This document shows positions 17,388 to 25,402 of a stretch of DNA of 64,000 nt, one piece after another. The translations under genes and the position numbers were made by a program. Positions within the stretch are counted from its first letter, which is position 1. The number at the start of each line of letters is the position of its first letter. The notes under the pieces were generated by a model, which was not told the origin of the DNA, searched no databases, and saw nothing but the letters and a program-made list of their open reading frames with translations. This stretch comes from WRGA01 sp031553395 (GTDB lineage Bacteria > Bacteroidota > Bacteroidia > Bacteroidales > WRGA01), in assembly GCA_031553395.1 (NCBI GenBank), contig JAVBLR010000008.1:62001-126000 (forward strand). The letters are read 5' to 3'.

Positions 17388-18767
17388 ATGAAAAAAAGAA
17401 AAATTACTTATTTATTAAGCGTGGTGGCAATGTCATTTTTGGGAATTCAGTTGGCGACTGCCCAATCTCCAAACCCTCCAACGACTCTTCCTGCTGCTCC
17501 AACTCATGACGCAGCTGATGTTTTATCTATTTATGGTAGTGTGTATACTCTTGATCCGGGAGCAGCATGTGTGTTTTCTAATTCGGAGTCAACGACTTCT
17601 ATCACAGAAGAAACCATTTTAGGTGAAAAAATGTGGTTCACTCAAATAGGTACCGGTGGCACTCCTTCTGTAAAATATGGTTCAGTTGTGATAACTTTTG
17701 ACACTCCTTTGGATATTACTAATTACAATGTCGTCTTTATGGATATTTATGCAGTAGAACAAAACTCTTTTAACTTAAGAGTGCGGTTCAATGGAGAAGA
17801 AATTACTCATAGAATAGCTACAGGTTGGAATAAATTGGAAATTGATATGAATGATTACCGGGTGTTAGCTTCCGCTCCGGATTTCAGTGCTATTTCTTCC
17901 ATTGAATTAGTAGGTGAAGGTGCCAGAAATATATATATGGATAATATATATGCTTATAATGGTAGACATAGTGAGTTGGCAGATGCACCATCTACATCAG
18001 CACCTTCTCCTATCCATGCTGCAGCTAATGTACTTCCTGTATTTACAGATTTTTATACTAATGAAATAGGCGTAAAAATCAATACGGCTACAGCTGGTGA
18101 CTTGAAAAAAATCAAAGCGATTAAATATGGATCGGCATTGGATAAAATGATTTATGTTACTAACAGTAGTTCAGGAAATGGAGGCCTTGATCTGCTTACG
18201 CAAGTAGATGTTACAGACTATGATTCCTTGCATTTTGATGTTTATCCAATAGGTAATACTATTCCGATGAGAATTGTTATTGGAGGGTTTTCCACTAAAA
18301 GTTCTCCTGTAGTTGCCTCTGCCGCAACTGCTAACGCGTGGAATAGTATTGATGTATCTCTTGCCGACTTAGCAGTAAGTGTTTTGGCTAATAATGCATC
18401 ATCAATAGTTAATTATTCAGCTCTCAAAGATAGGGCGTTTTGGTTATTCCAAAGTACCGGAGGGAAAAGGTCTTTCTACCTTGATAATGTTTATTTCTAT
18501 AAAGAAGCCGATCCGGGTCCTATTACCAACATAAAAGAAACTTCTCTTACTACTTCTGTTTCAGTTTATCCTAATCCTGTAATCGACATCTTAACTGTTA
18601 ATTCTGAAATTGCTGTAAATACAGCACGCGTTTTCACTCTTGCCGGTCAAACAATTAAAACGGTTCAGGGAAATGAAGTTGACCTGAGTGGCGTAGCTAA
18701 TGGCGTTTACCTGTTGAAAATTTCTTTGGAAGACGGTAGTGTTGTTACAAAAAAAATAATAAAATAA
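17388..18767 (+). CDS. Secreted protein with two carbohydrate-binding-like domains and a T9SS tail
   Basis: This 459-residue protein has a signal peptide (MKKRKITYLLSVVAMSFLGIQLATAQ). Two copies follow of a ~165-residue beta-sandwich-like domain, each opening with a Pro-rich PxxPxHDAADVLSIF-type segment and closing with a D/NxxYxDNIYxY motif (NIYMDNIYAYNG; SFYLDNVYFYK). A Por sorting tail begins VSVYPNPVIDILTVNS. The same domain occurs once in the next gene and four times in the GH5 protein after it. The fold is like CBMs that end in YxDNIY, so glycan binding at the cell surface is likely, but the ligand is unknown and no catalytic motif is present. The start at 17388 was chosen over an upstream ATG at 17283 because it begins the signal peptide and matches its paralogues. 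Confidence 0.8.
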   Translation: MKKRKITYLLSVVAMSFLGIQLATAQSPNPPTTLPAAPTHDAADVLSIYGSVYTLDPGAACVFSNSESTTSITEETILGEKMWFTQIGTGGTPSVKYGSVVITFDTPLDITNYNVVFMDIYAVEQNSFNLRVRFNGEEITHRIATGWNKLEIDMNDYRVLASAPDFSAISSIELVGEGARNIYMDNIYAYNGRHSELADAPSTSAPSPIHAAANVLPVFTDFYTNEIGVKINTATAGDLKKIKAIKYGSALDKMIYVTNSSSGNGGLDLLTQVDVTDYDSLHFDVYPIGNTIPMRIVIGGFSTKSSPVVASAATANAWNSIDVSLADLAVSVLANNASSIVNYSALKDRAFWLFQSTGGKRSFYLDNVYFYKEADPGPITNIKETSLTTSVSVYPNPVIDILTVNSEIAVNTARVFTLAGQTIKTVQGNEVDLSGVANGVYLLKISLEDGSVVTKKIIK

Positions 18768-18802
18768 TTTAAGCGCAATATTTAATCTCATCAATAAAGT
18801 CG

Positions 18803-18880
18803 TCTTGACTTTTTGTTAAGGTTTTTCATTCGGGAACGCTTCAAACCGAACTCAATTCAAAAACAAACAAAAAGTCAAGA
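18803..18880. repeat. Long-range inverted repeat between two paralogous genes
   Basis: TCTTGACTTTTTGTT (18803-18817) is the exact reverse complement of AACAAAAAGTCAAGA (18866-18880). Inside it TTCGG/CCGAA can form a second stem. It lies between the stop at 18767 and the start at 18913 and may be a terminator, an attenuator or an RNA processing element. Confidence 0.65.
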
Positions 18881-18912
18881 TGGATTTAATAACTAAAAAT
18901 AATAAAATATTC

Positions 18913-19758
18913 ATGAAAAAAAGAAATTTTACTCAGTTATTATGCGTGGTGGCAATGGCACTTTTGGGAATTCAAACTACAATAGCAGCAGTAGATAATC
19001 CGCCAACAACGTTGCCTGCAGTTCCAACCCATGACGCAAGTAATGTATTCTCTATTTTTAGTGGAGTTTATACTAATCAAGTCGCTATTAGCAAATTTTC
19101 CGGTCCTCCAGCACAAAAGGCAAGTGTAGAAAATGTTTTAGGGGATGATATGATTTATCTCCAAGATGGTTTAAATTCATGGTCATACGTCCACTTTGAT
19201 CAAACAATCAATATAGATGATTATGAAAAAATTCATATGGATGTTTATGTGGTTTCCGGAGCATTTTCATTAAAAGTACTATTTCCTAGTGGTAATATAG
19301 ACAATGATAAGTTAGGTAGTTCCGTTATGTTTACTCCTCCATTACAGGAAGGATGGAATTCTGTAGACATGAATTTGGCTGATTATAGAGCATTGGCAGC
19401 AGATAAAGTGCCGGATTTTAAAAAGGTGACTCGAATCGGATTTATCAACAATGGAGGGCAACCTCGTACTGTTTATATTGATAATATTTATGCTTATAAT
19501 GATAAAGGACCAGGCACAGGCATGCAGAAATATTCTGTTGATGCATCTATTTCAGTTTATCCTAATCCTGTAATCGACATTTTAACTATTAATTCAGAAA
19601 TTGCTGTAAATGCAGTACGCGTTTTCACTCTTACCGGTCAAACCATCAAAACGGTTCAAGAAAATGAAGTAAACATGTCTGATCTTGCTAAAGGAACTTA
19701 CCTGTTAGAAATCCTCTTGAAAGACGGCAGTATAGTCACAAAGAAAGTTGTGAAATAA
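18913..19758 (+). CDS. Secreted single-domain carbohydrate-binding-like protein with a T9SS tail
   Basis: This 281-residue paralogue of the preceding protein has a signal peptide (MKKRNFTQLLCVVAMALLGI), one copy of the repeated domain (VFSIFSGVYTNQVAISKFSG to TVYIDNIYAYND) and a Por tail (ISVYPNPVIDILTINSE). DNA identity with the preceding gene is very high in the signal peptide and over the last ~200 bp, showing recent duplication or gene conversion, while the central domains differ. The start at 18913 was chosen by alignment with the two neighbours; an ATG at 18880 would overlap the inverted-repeat arm. Confidence 0.8.
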   Translation: MKKRNFTQLLCVVAMALLGIQTTIAAVDNPPTTLPAVPTHDASNVFSIFSGVYTNQVAISKFSGPPAQKASVENVLGDDMIYLQDGLNSWSYVHFDQTINIDDYEKIHMDVYVVSGAFSLKVLFPSGNIDNDKLGSSVMFTPPLQEGWNSVDMNLADYRALAADKVPDFKKVTRIGFINNGGQPRTVYIDNIYAYNDKGPGTGMQKYSVDASISVYPNPVIDILTINSEIAVNAVRVFTLTGQTIKTVQENEVNMSDLAKGTYLLEILLKDGSIVTKKVVK

Positions 19759-19804
19759 CTAAGATACATATAACCTCATAATTAATAAATTTTAAAAAAG
19801 TATC

Positions 19805-22800
19805 ATGAAAAAAACAAAGTTACTAACCTTGCTTAGTATTACATTTGCATTCTTTTTCGGGATACAGACAATAACTGCAGCTGTAGATAATCCGCCGGCA
19901 ACATTGCCGGCGGCACCTACTCAAGATGCCGGTTCTGTATTCTCTATTTTTAGCGGAGCTTATACTAATGCTGCTACTATTAAAGGTTTTTCAGGAGCCG
20001 GTAGCACACAAGTAAAAAGCGTTTTAGGTGACGATATGATTTATATCGACAATGGGTTAAATGCTTGGTCATATATTGAATTCAACCAAGCACTGAATAT
20101 TGATGAATATCCGAAACTGCATATGGATGTTTATGTGGTTTCCGGAGCGTTTGACTTAAAAGCATCATTTGCTGTCGGGTCTACTACATTTAAACTTTCT
20201 CCTAAGTTAGAGGAAGGGTGGAATTCTGTTGAAATCAATCTGGCAGATTATAAATCATTAGCAACACCTCCTAATTTCAAAAGTGTAACTCAAATCGGGT
20301 TAATCAACAATGGCGGTTATGGCCGGACAGTTTATGTTGATAATATCTACGCTTATGGAAAAGGTGGCGGGCCTATTGATCCTGCAGACCCTGAACTTCC
20401 GGCTAATCCTGCGCCTACACCAGCACAAGCCGCTGATGATGTAAAATCAATTTTTAGCGATGCTTATACAAATGAAACAACAATCACGGGATTTTCAGGA
20501 ACTGCTGAAAATAATGGAAAATTCTTGGTCGCTTATGGGATTGACAATTTGATAAAAATTTCAAATGCATTAAACCATTGGGCTCAAATCAATTTTGATG
20601 CTGTGAATTTATCCGACATGAAAAACTTCCACATGGATGTTTTTGTTGTGCGTGCATCAGGTACTATTGAGTTGAAAATCAAATTCAATGAAGGAAAAGA
20701 AGTTGCTAAAACATTAAATCCGGGATGGAACTCATTGGATATTTCAATGGCAGATTTCAAAGATGTTGCAGGTGTAACATTTGCTTCTGTTACTAAAATC
20801 GATATGATCAGAACCGGAGGCTATCCCCAAAACGTTTTCATTGATAATATCTATTTTCATGGAAAAACAGGGAGTATAACACCTCCTAGAGATCCCAATA
20901 TGCCTACGACTCAAGCGCCTCCACCAACAATCAGACCGCTTTCTTCACCAGAAGATACTACGCCGATATTCAGTGATTCCCAGTATGGTTATAATACCAC
21001 ATTTACATTGAATAATCCGGGTAGTCCTGCCGGAGAAATGGCTGTTTTGGAAATAGAAGAATTTCCGGGAGATAGCGTATTAAGAGTAAGTGGAATGAAC
21101 TGGATGATTCTCAAATCGTTGCCGGTTGATATCAGTGACAGGAATGGATTTCATTTCGATGTTTATGTACCGACAGGAACTCCTAAATTGAAATTTGGTA
21201 TAGGAAATTGGAGTGCTCTGGGTTATACGGATGTTTTGACCTTGCAACCGGGGTGGAATGGTTTTGATATTCCAATGTCTACTTTCACTAATCAGGGAGT
21301 GGATTTATCAGATGTATTTGTTATCAGAATGTCCAGTGGCACAGGCTATGCAATTTCCAATTTGTATTTTGATAATATTTATGCTTATAATGGGGAGTCT
21401 GGTTTTGAAATAGTATCAGCCCCGGAACCTATTATGCCTAAAAATGTGGTAAAATCAGTATTTTCTGAAAAATACCTTAATTTGACAGATGTTGAAAACG
21501 GTTATACTGAAGCCGAAAACCAATACAAGAAAGTTTATCTGAGACCAGTTGAAATATTTAAGTCGTCTGTTGCTGATTATGTAATCAGAATGCGCGCGTT
21601 GGATAAAGTGTCGGTAAAAGCGCTTACTCCATTGAATTTCTCCGATATGGATAATATTCACTTCAATATTTTCAATGCGTATACAGAAGAACTTCCCGGT
21701 TCATTGGAAATCGGATTCAAATCAGTAGGAAGCGATACGGAAGTTTATACTACTACTAAAATTCAATTGAAAGACAGTGCATGGTCTTATGTGAATATTC
21801 CTATCGCCGAATTACAACAAGCAGGGTTGGATTGTTCCAAAATTGAACAAATCATATTCAAAGGTTCCGGAAATATTTATGCCGATAACATTTTTGCTTT
21901 CAAAGGTGAATATTCATTTGGAATAAAGGAAGACGATAAAGAGAAAATAGCTCCTGTTTTAACATCTCCGGACGATGTATTACCTGACAGAAATCAACCG
22001 CTATTTGGTTTGAATCTTGCTTCTGCTTGCGGAGGTACAGTACATGGTGTTTTAGGTACAGGTTATTATTATCCTACAAAAGAAGATCTTTATTATTTCA
22101 AATCTAAAGGAGCACGTTTGTTCCGTTTTCCATTCAGATGGGAACGTGTGCAACACGAAGTTAATGGCCCGTTAGACATGGAACAAGATGTGAAATTGAT
22201 GAAAGAAGTAATCGCAGAAGCCGAAAGACTTGGTATGTACGTAATGTTGGATATGCACAATTATTGTCGCAGAAATATCGATGGCACTACTCATAAATTC
22301 GGAGATAGTGACGCGCTTACCAAAGAACATTTTGCAGATGTATGGAAAAAATTGGCTAATGAGTTCAAAGACTTTACCAATATTTGGGGATACGACATCA
22401 TGAATGAACCTTATGGCTTAACCTCAGGTGCTTGGTATCAGGCTGCTCAGGCTGCAATCAATGCGATCAGAACCGTTGATACTAAAACTCCTATTGTAAT
22501 TGAAGGAGAAAGCTATGCTTCCGCATCAAGATGGAAGACTGTAAGTGCATATCTGATTGCTTTGGAAGATCCTAATAATAACTTGGTTTTCTCTGCGCAT
22601 TGCTATTTTGACAGAGATGCAAGTGGGCTTTATGATCTTTTAGAATTTGAAAAAGAAATTGCTAATCCGGATAATCCTACACAACATATTGATCGATTGA
22701 AACCGTATGTTGAATGGTTGAAAGAGAATGGCAAAAAAGGAATCCTCGGAGAATTTGGAGTACCTCGTATCGATGCTCGTTGGTTGACTATGTTGGACGA

Positions 22801-23242
22801 AGTATTAGCTTACTTGAAAGAGAATGGAGTATCCGGAACATATTGGGTAGGAGGAACCGGTTACCATCTTGATAAGGTTAGTGTTCAACCATTAAGTGTA
22901 ACAGAAAAAGGAGAAAAATTTCTAGAAGAAAGAGCTCAAATGAGAGTGTTGAAAAAATATTTTGACACGAATTCAACCGGCATTGATTCTCCTGAATTAG
23001 CGAAAACGAAAGAAAACATATCGGTTTATCCAAATCCTGTTACAGATAAGGTATTCGTTGAATTCTATTCGGAAATCAACTCTGTAAAAATATTCGGATT
23101 GATGGGTACTGTTGTAAAATCCATCCAGGAAAAAGGAACAAAGTTAGAAATCAACCTATCAGACTTGCCTGCAGGGATTTACGTATTAGTTGCTTATATC
23201 GGAAATGGAGATGTTTTCTCTAAAACAATAATTAAAAAATAA
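19805..23242 (+). CDS. Secreted multidomain GH5 glycoside hydrolase with four binding-like domains and a T9SS tail
   Basis: This 1145-residue protein has a signal peptide (residues 1-25) and then four copies of the ~165-residue domain seen in the two preceding genes (about 27-186, 198-350, 356-528 and 540-700), each closing in xDNIYxY/xDNIFAF. The GH5 catalytic domain (about 727-1055) has acid/base Glu868 in DIMNEPYG and nucleophile Glu983 in GEFGVPR, plus the family's RFPFRWERVQ and MLDMHNY segments. A Por tail starts ISVYPNPVTDKVFVEF. GH5 enzymes of this branch cut beta-1,4-glucans or related polymers. The T9SS tail puts it on the surface or outside the cell as the main depolymerase. The subfamily, and hence exact linkage, cannot be fixed by eye. 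Confidence 0.9.
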   Translation: MKKTKLLTLLSITFAFFFGIQTITAAVDNPPATLPAAPTQDAGSVFSIFSGAYTNAATIKGFSGAGSTQVKSVLGDDMIYIDNGLNAWSYIEFNQALNIDEYPKLHMDVYVVSGAFDLKASFAVGSTTFKLSPKLEEGWNSVEINLADYKSLATPPNFKSVTQIGLINNGGYGRTVYVDNIYAYGKGGGPIDPADPELPANPAPTPAQAADDVKSIFSDAYTNETTITGFSGTAENNGKFLVAYGIDNLIKISNALNHWAQINFDAVNLSDMKNFHMDVFVVRASGTIELKIKFNEGKEVAKTLNPGWNSLDISMADFKDVAGVTFASVTKIDMIRTGGYPQNVFIDNIYFHGKTGSITPPRDPNMPTTQAPPPTIRPLSSPEDTTPIFSDSQYGYNTTFTLNNPGSPAGEMAVLEIEEFPGDSVLRVSGMNWMILKSLPVDISDRNGFHFDVYVPTGTPKLKFGIGNWSALGYTDVLTLQPGWNGFDIPMSTFTNQGVDLSDVFVIRMSSGTGYAISNLYFDNIYAYNGESGFEIVSAPEPIMPKNVVKSVFSEKYLNLTDVENGYTEAENQYKKVYLRPVEIFKSSVADYVIRMRALDKVSVKALTPLNFSDMDNIHFNIFNAYTEELPGSLEIGFKSVGSDTEVYTTTKIQLKDSAWSYVNIPIAELQQAGLDCSKIEQIIFKGSGNIYADNIFAFKGEYSFGIKEDDKEKIAPVLTSPDDVLPDRNQPLFGLNLASACGGTVHGVLGTGYYYPTKEDLYYFKSKGARLFRFPFRWERVQHEVNGPLDMEQDVKLMKEVIAEAERLGMYVMLDMHNYCRRNIDGTTHKFGDSDALTKEHFADVWKKLANEFKDFTNIWGYDIMNEPYGLTSGAWYQAAQAAINAIRTVDTKTPIVIEGESYASASRWKTVSAYLIALEDPNNNLVFSAHCYFDRDASGLYDLLEFEKEIANPDNPTQHIDRLKPYVEWLKENGKKGILGEFGVPRIDARWLTMLDEVLAYLKENGVSGTYWVGGTGYHLDKVSVQPLSVTEKGEKFLEERAQMRVLKKYFDTNSTGIDSPELAKTKENISVYPNPVTDKVFVEFYSEINSVKIFGLMGTVVKSIQEKGTKLEINLSDLPAGIYVLVAYIGNGDVFSKTIIKK

Positions 23243-23252
23243 AACAAGTAAA

Positions 23253-23288
23253 AGTAGTAGGAGGCTTTTAAAGCAGCCTCCTACTACT
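23253..23288 (+). terminator. Strong hairpin after the modular GH5 gene
   Basis: AGTAGTAGGAGGCT (23253-23266) pairs perfectly with AGCCTCCTACTACT (23275-23288). No T run follows, so it may be a processing or stability element rather than a full terminator. Confidence 0.7.
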
Positions 23289-23304
23289 ATACTGATTACA
23301 GATT

Positions 23305-24339
23305 ATGAAGAAGATTTTAATATTCCCATTGTTTGCCGTATTGTTACTGGGTAGTTGTACTCAGAAGAAAACGGAAGAGCAAGTATATCAGCCTCTTTCT
23401 CCTTTGAAAGTGACAAAAAATATATTTACCAATGAACAAGGAGATACCGTGCGATTGACAGGTGTCAGTTTCTCCGATCCTGATAAATTGGAACGAGAAG
23501 GACATTGGGACTTGGAATATTTTCAGGAAGCTAAAAATTGGGGCTGTAACATTGTTCGTTTTCCGATTCATACCTATACATGGAGATATCGTGGAGCTGA
23601 AAATTATCTGGAAATGCTGGATAAAGGAGTGGAGTGGGCTACTCAAACAGGTATGTATGTTATTATCGATTGGCATGCCATTGGTAACTTGCCCGCAGAT
23701 AAATATCCGGGATTCAATTATAGTACGAGTTGGAAGGAAATCGTAAAATTCTGGCAAACGATTGCTGAAAAATATAAAGGTAATTCTACTGTCGCTTTCT
23801 ATGAACTTTTCAATGAACCTATGGATCAGGATGCACCGTTAAGCTGGGACGTTTGGAGACCGATGATGGATAGTTTAATTACCGAAATCAATAAAATAGA
23901 TGATCAAAAAATCTATTTAGTAGCCGGGATGAATTGGGCGTATTTATTGGATGAAGTTATTGATAATCCGGTTAATCATAGGAATGTAGCTTATGTTACA
24001 CATCCTTATCCGCAAAAAAGAGAACAACCGTGGGAGCCTCAATGGGAAGCGGATTTTGGTAAGGTTGCAGAATATTATCCGATTGTTGCTACAGAATTTG
24101 GTTTTGTAATTGCCGGAGAACGAGGAGAACATAATCCTGTGGTTGGAGATGAAACTTATGGGGAAGCGATTATCAATTATTTCGATAAAAAAGGAATTTC
24201 CTATACCGTTTGGTGTTTTGATCCGGATTGGTCACCTGCCATGCTAGATGATTACAATTTTACACCTTCTCCACATCAGGGAACATTTTTCAAAAAAGTA
24301 TTGCAAAGAAATTTAATAGAATCAAATAAAAAAAAATGA
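23305..24339 (+). CDS. GH5 (cellulase-family) lipoprotein
   Basis: This 344-residue protein has a lipoprotein signal (FAVLLLGSC, Cys15) followed by a complete GH5 domain. Motifs are GCNIVRFPIHTYTWR, MYVIIDWHAIG, acid/base Glu171 in AFYELFNEPMDQ, VTHPYP, and nucleophile Glu264 in VATEFGFV. The ending VWCFDPDWSPAML is typical of endoglucanase-type GH5. It is more distant from the two other GH5 domains in this locus, so it may cut a different site of the same polymer. Lipidation suggests the outer-membrane surface or periplasm. Confidence 0.9.
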   Translation: MKKILIFPLFAVLLLGSCTQKKTEEQVYQPLSPLKVTKNIFTNEQGDTVRLTGVSFSDPDKLEREGHWDLEYFQEAKNWGCNIVRFPIHTYTWRYRGAENYLEMLDKGVEWATQTGMYVIIDWHAIGNLPADKYPGFNYSTSWKEIVKFWQTIAEKYKGNSTVAFYELFNEPMDQDAPLSWDVWRPMMDSLITEINKIDDQKIYLVAGMNWAYLLDEVIDNPVNHRNVAYVTHPYPQKREQPWEPQWEADFGKVAEYYPIVATEFGFVIAGERGEHNPVVGDETYGEAIINYFDKKGISYTVWCFDPDWSPAMLDDYNFTPSPHQGTFFKKVLQRNLIESNKKK

Positions 24340-24368
24340 CTTATTAACAATTTAACAAATTTAAAGAT

Positions 24369-25379
24369 ATGAGAAAATTATTTTTTACATTAATCTCAGC
24401 ATTAATGACTACGGCATTATTTGCTGTAAATGCAGACTTAGAGATTAGAAAAGGAGTTGATCTTGAACCTAATGGATTAGAAGATGATGCAGTTTGGTCT
24501 CAAATAGCCCCTGTGTATATCACAAAAACATTTAATACAGACCCTACTCCAACAGTTGATGGATCTTATTTTAAAATGTTTTATACCGACCAATATATCT
24601 ATTTGTTGGTGAATGTAACAGATGATGTTTTTTATCCTTTGTATATGAATCCGACCGATGTTAAAAACGAACATATTTATGACAAAGTAGAAGTTTATTT
24701 TGATGTAAATGATGTATTGAAAGATGGAAATGGACCTGCTTATACCAGTGGGTATATGGCTCCAGGACACTATCAAATGGCTCCAAGATTCGAAGAAGAT
24801 TATTTAGGTTCGTTATATTACCCGGACAATGTGCTTTATGGAAGTTTAAGCAAGGAAGTAGCAATTTGTTATGATGTAAAAAGTAGATTAGAGTATACTG
24901 GTTATATCGTTGAGTATAAATTTCCAATGGATGCTTTCGTAAATGACAGATCCGAAAAAATGAATCTGAACGCATTTAAAAATTTGCCTAATGGCTTAGG
25001 CTTTGATGTAATCATTGTTGATAATGACAAACCAAAAGATGATTATGGCCGTAAAAGAGCTGTGTGGAAAAACGCAGGACCTTCTGAGCCTTATACTAAC
25101 ATGGATGACTGTGCTGTAGTGAAATTAATCGATGGAGGTACTTCTGTGAAAAAAGTTGAAATATCAAAAACAAAAGTATATCCCAACCTGGTTAGTGATG
25201 TACTAACAGTAGAAGGAGACATTAATAAAGTAGTAATTTCTTCAGTATCCGGACAACAAATTAAAGTAATTGAAAATCAAAATACTATTAATGTCACTGA
25301 TCTTGAAAAAGGCCTTTATTTAGTAGGATTATATCAAGATAATGTATTGAAGGGAACTCATAAGATAATTAAGAAATAA
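24369..25379 (+). CDS. Secreted CBM9-like sugar-binding protein with a T9SS tail
   Basis: This 336-residue protein has a signal peptide (MRKLFFTLISALMTTALFAVNA). One domain of the carbohydrate-binding family 9-like type follows (GLEDDAVWSQIAPVYITKTF, FKMFYTDQYIYLLVNVTDDV, YDKVEVYFDVND, then YIVEYKFPMDAF and GFDVIIVDND). A short Por tail ends the protein (KVYPNLVSDVLTVEG to KGTHKIIKK). CBM9 domains bind the reducing ends of glucans and xylans, so this is probably a surface glycan-capture protein made with the SusCD pair immediately downstream. No catalytic residues are evident. Confidence 0.82.
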   Translation: MRKLFFTLISALMTTALFAVNADLEIRKGVDLEPNGLEDDAVWSQIAPVYITKTFNTDPTPTVDGSYFKMFYTDQYIYLLVNVTDDVFYPLYMNPTDVKNEHIYDKVEVYFDVNDVLKDGNGPAYTSGYMAPGHYQMAPRFEEDYLGSLYYPDNVLYGSLSKEVAICYDVKSRLEYTGYIVEYKFPMDAFVNDRSEKMNLNAFKNLPNGLGFDVIIVDNDKPKDDYGRKRAVWKNAGPSEPYTNMDDCAVVKLIDGGTSVKKVEISKTKVYPNLVSDVLTVEGDINKVVISSVSGQQIKVIENQNTINVTDLEKGLYLVGLYQDNVLKGTHKIIKK

Positions 25380-25402
25380 AAGCTAAATAGAAAACTAATT
25401 CC

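Noticed and set aside
18803..18880. Insertion-sequence terminal repeats
   Set aside because: Only 48 bp lie between the arms, no transposase frame is nearby, and no target duplication is visible.
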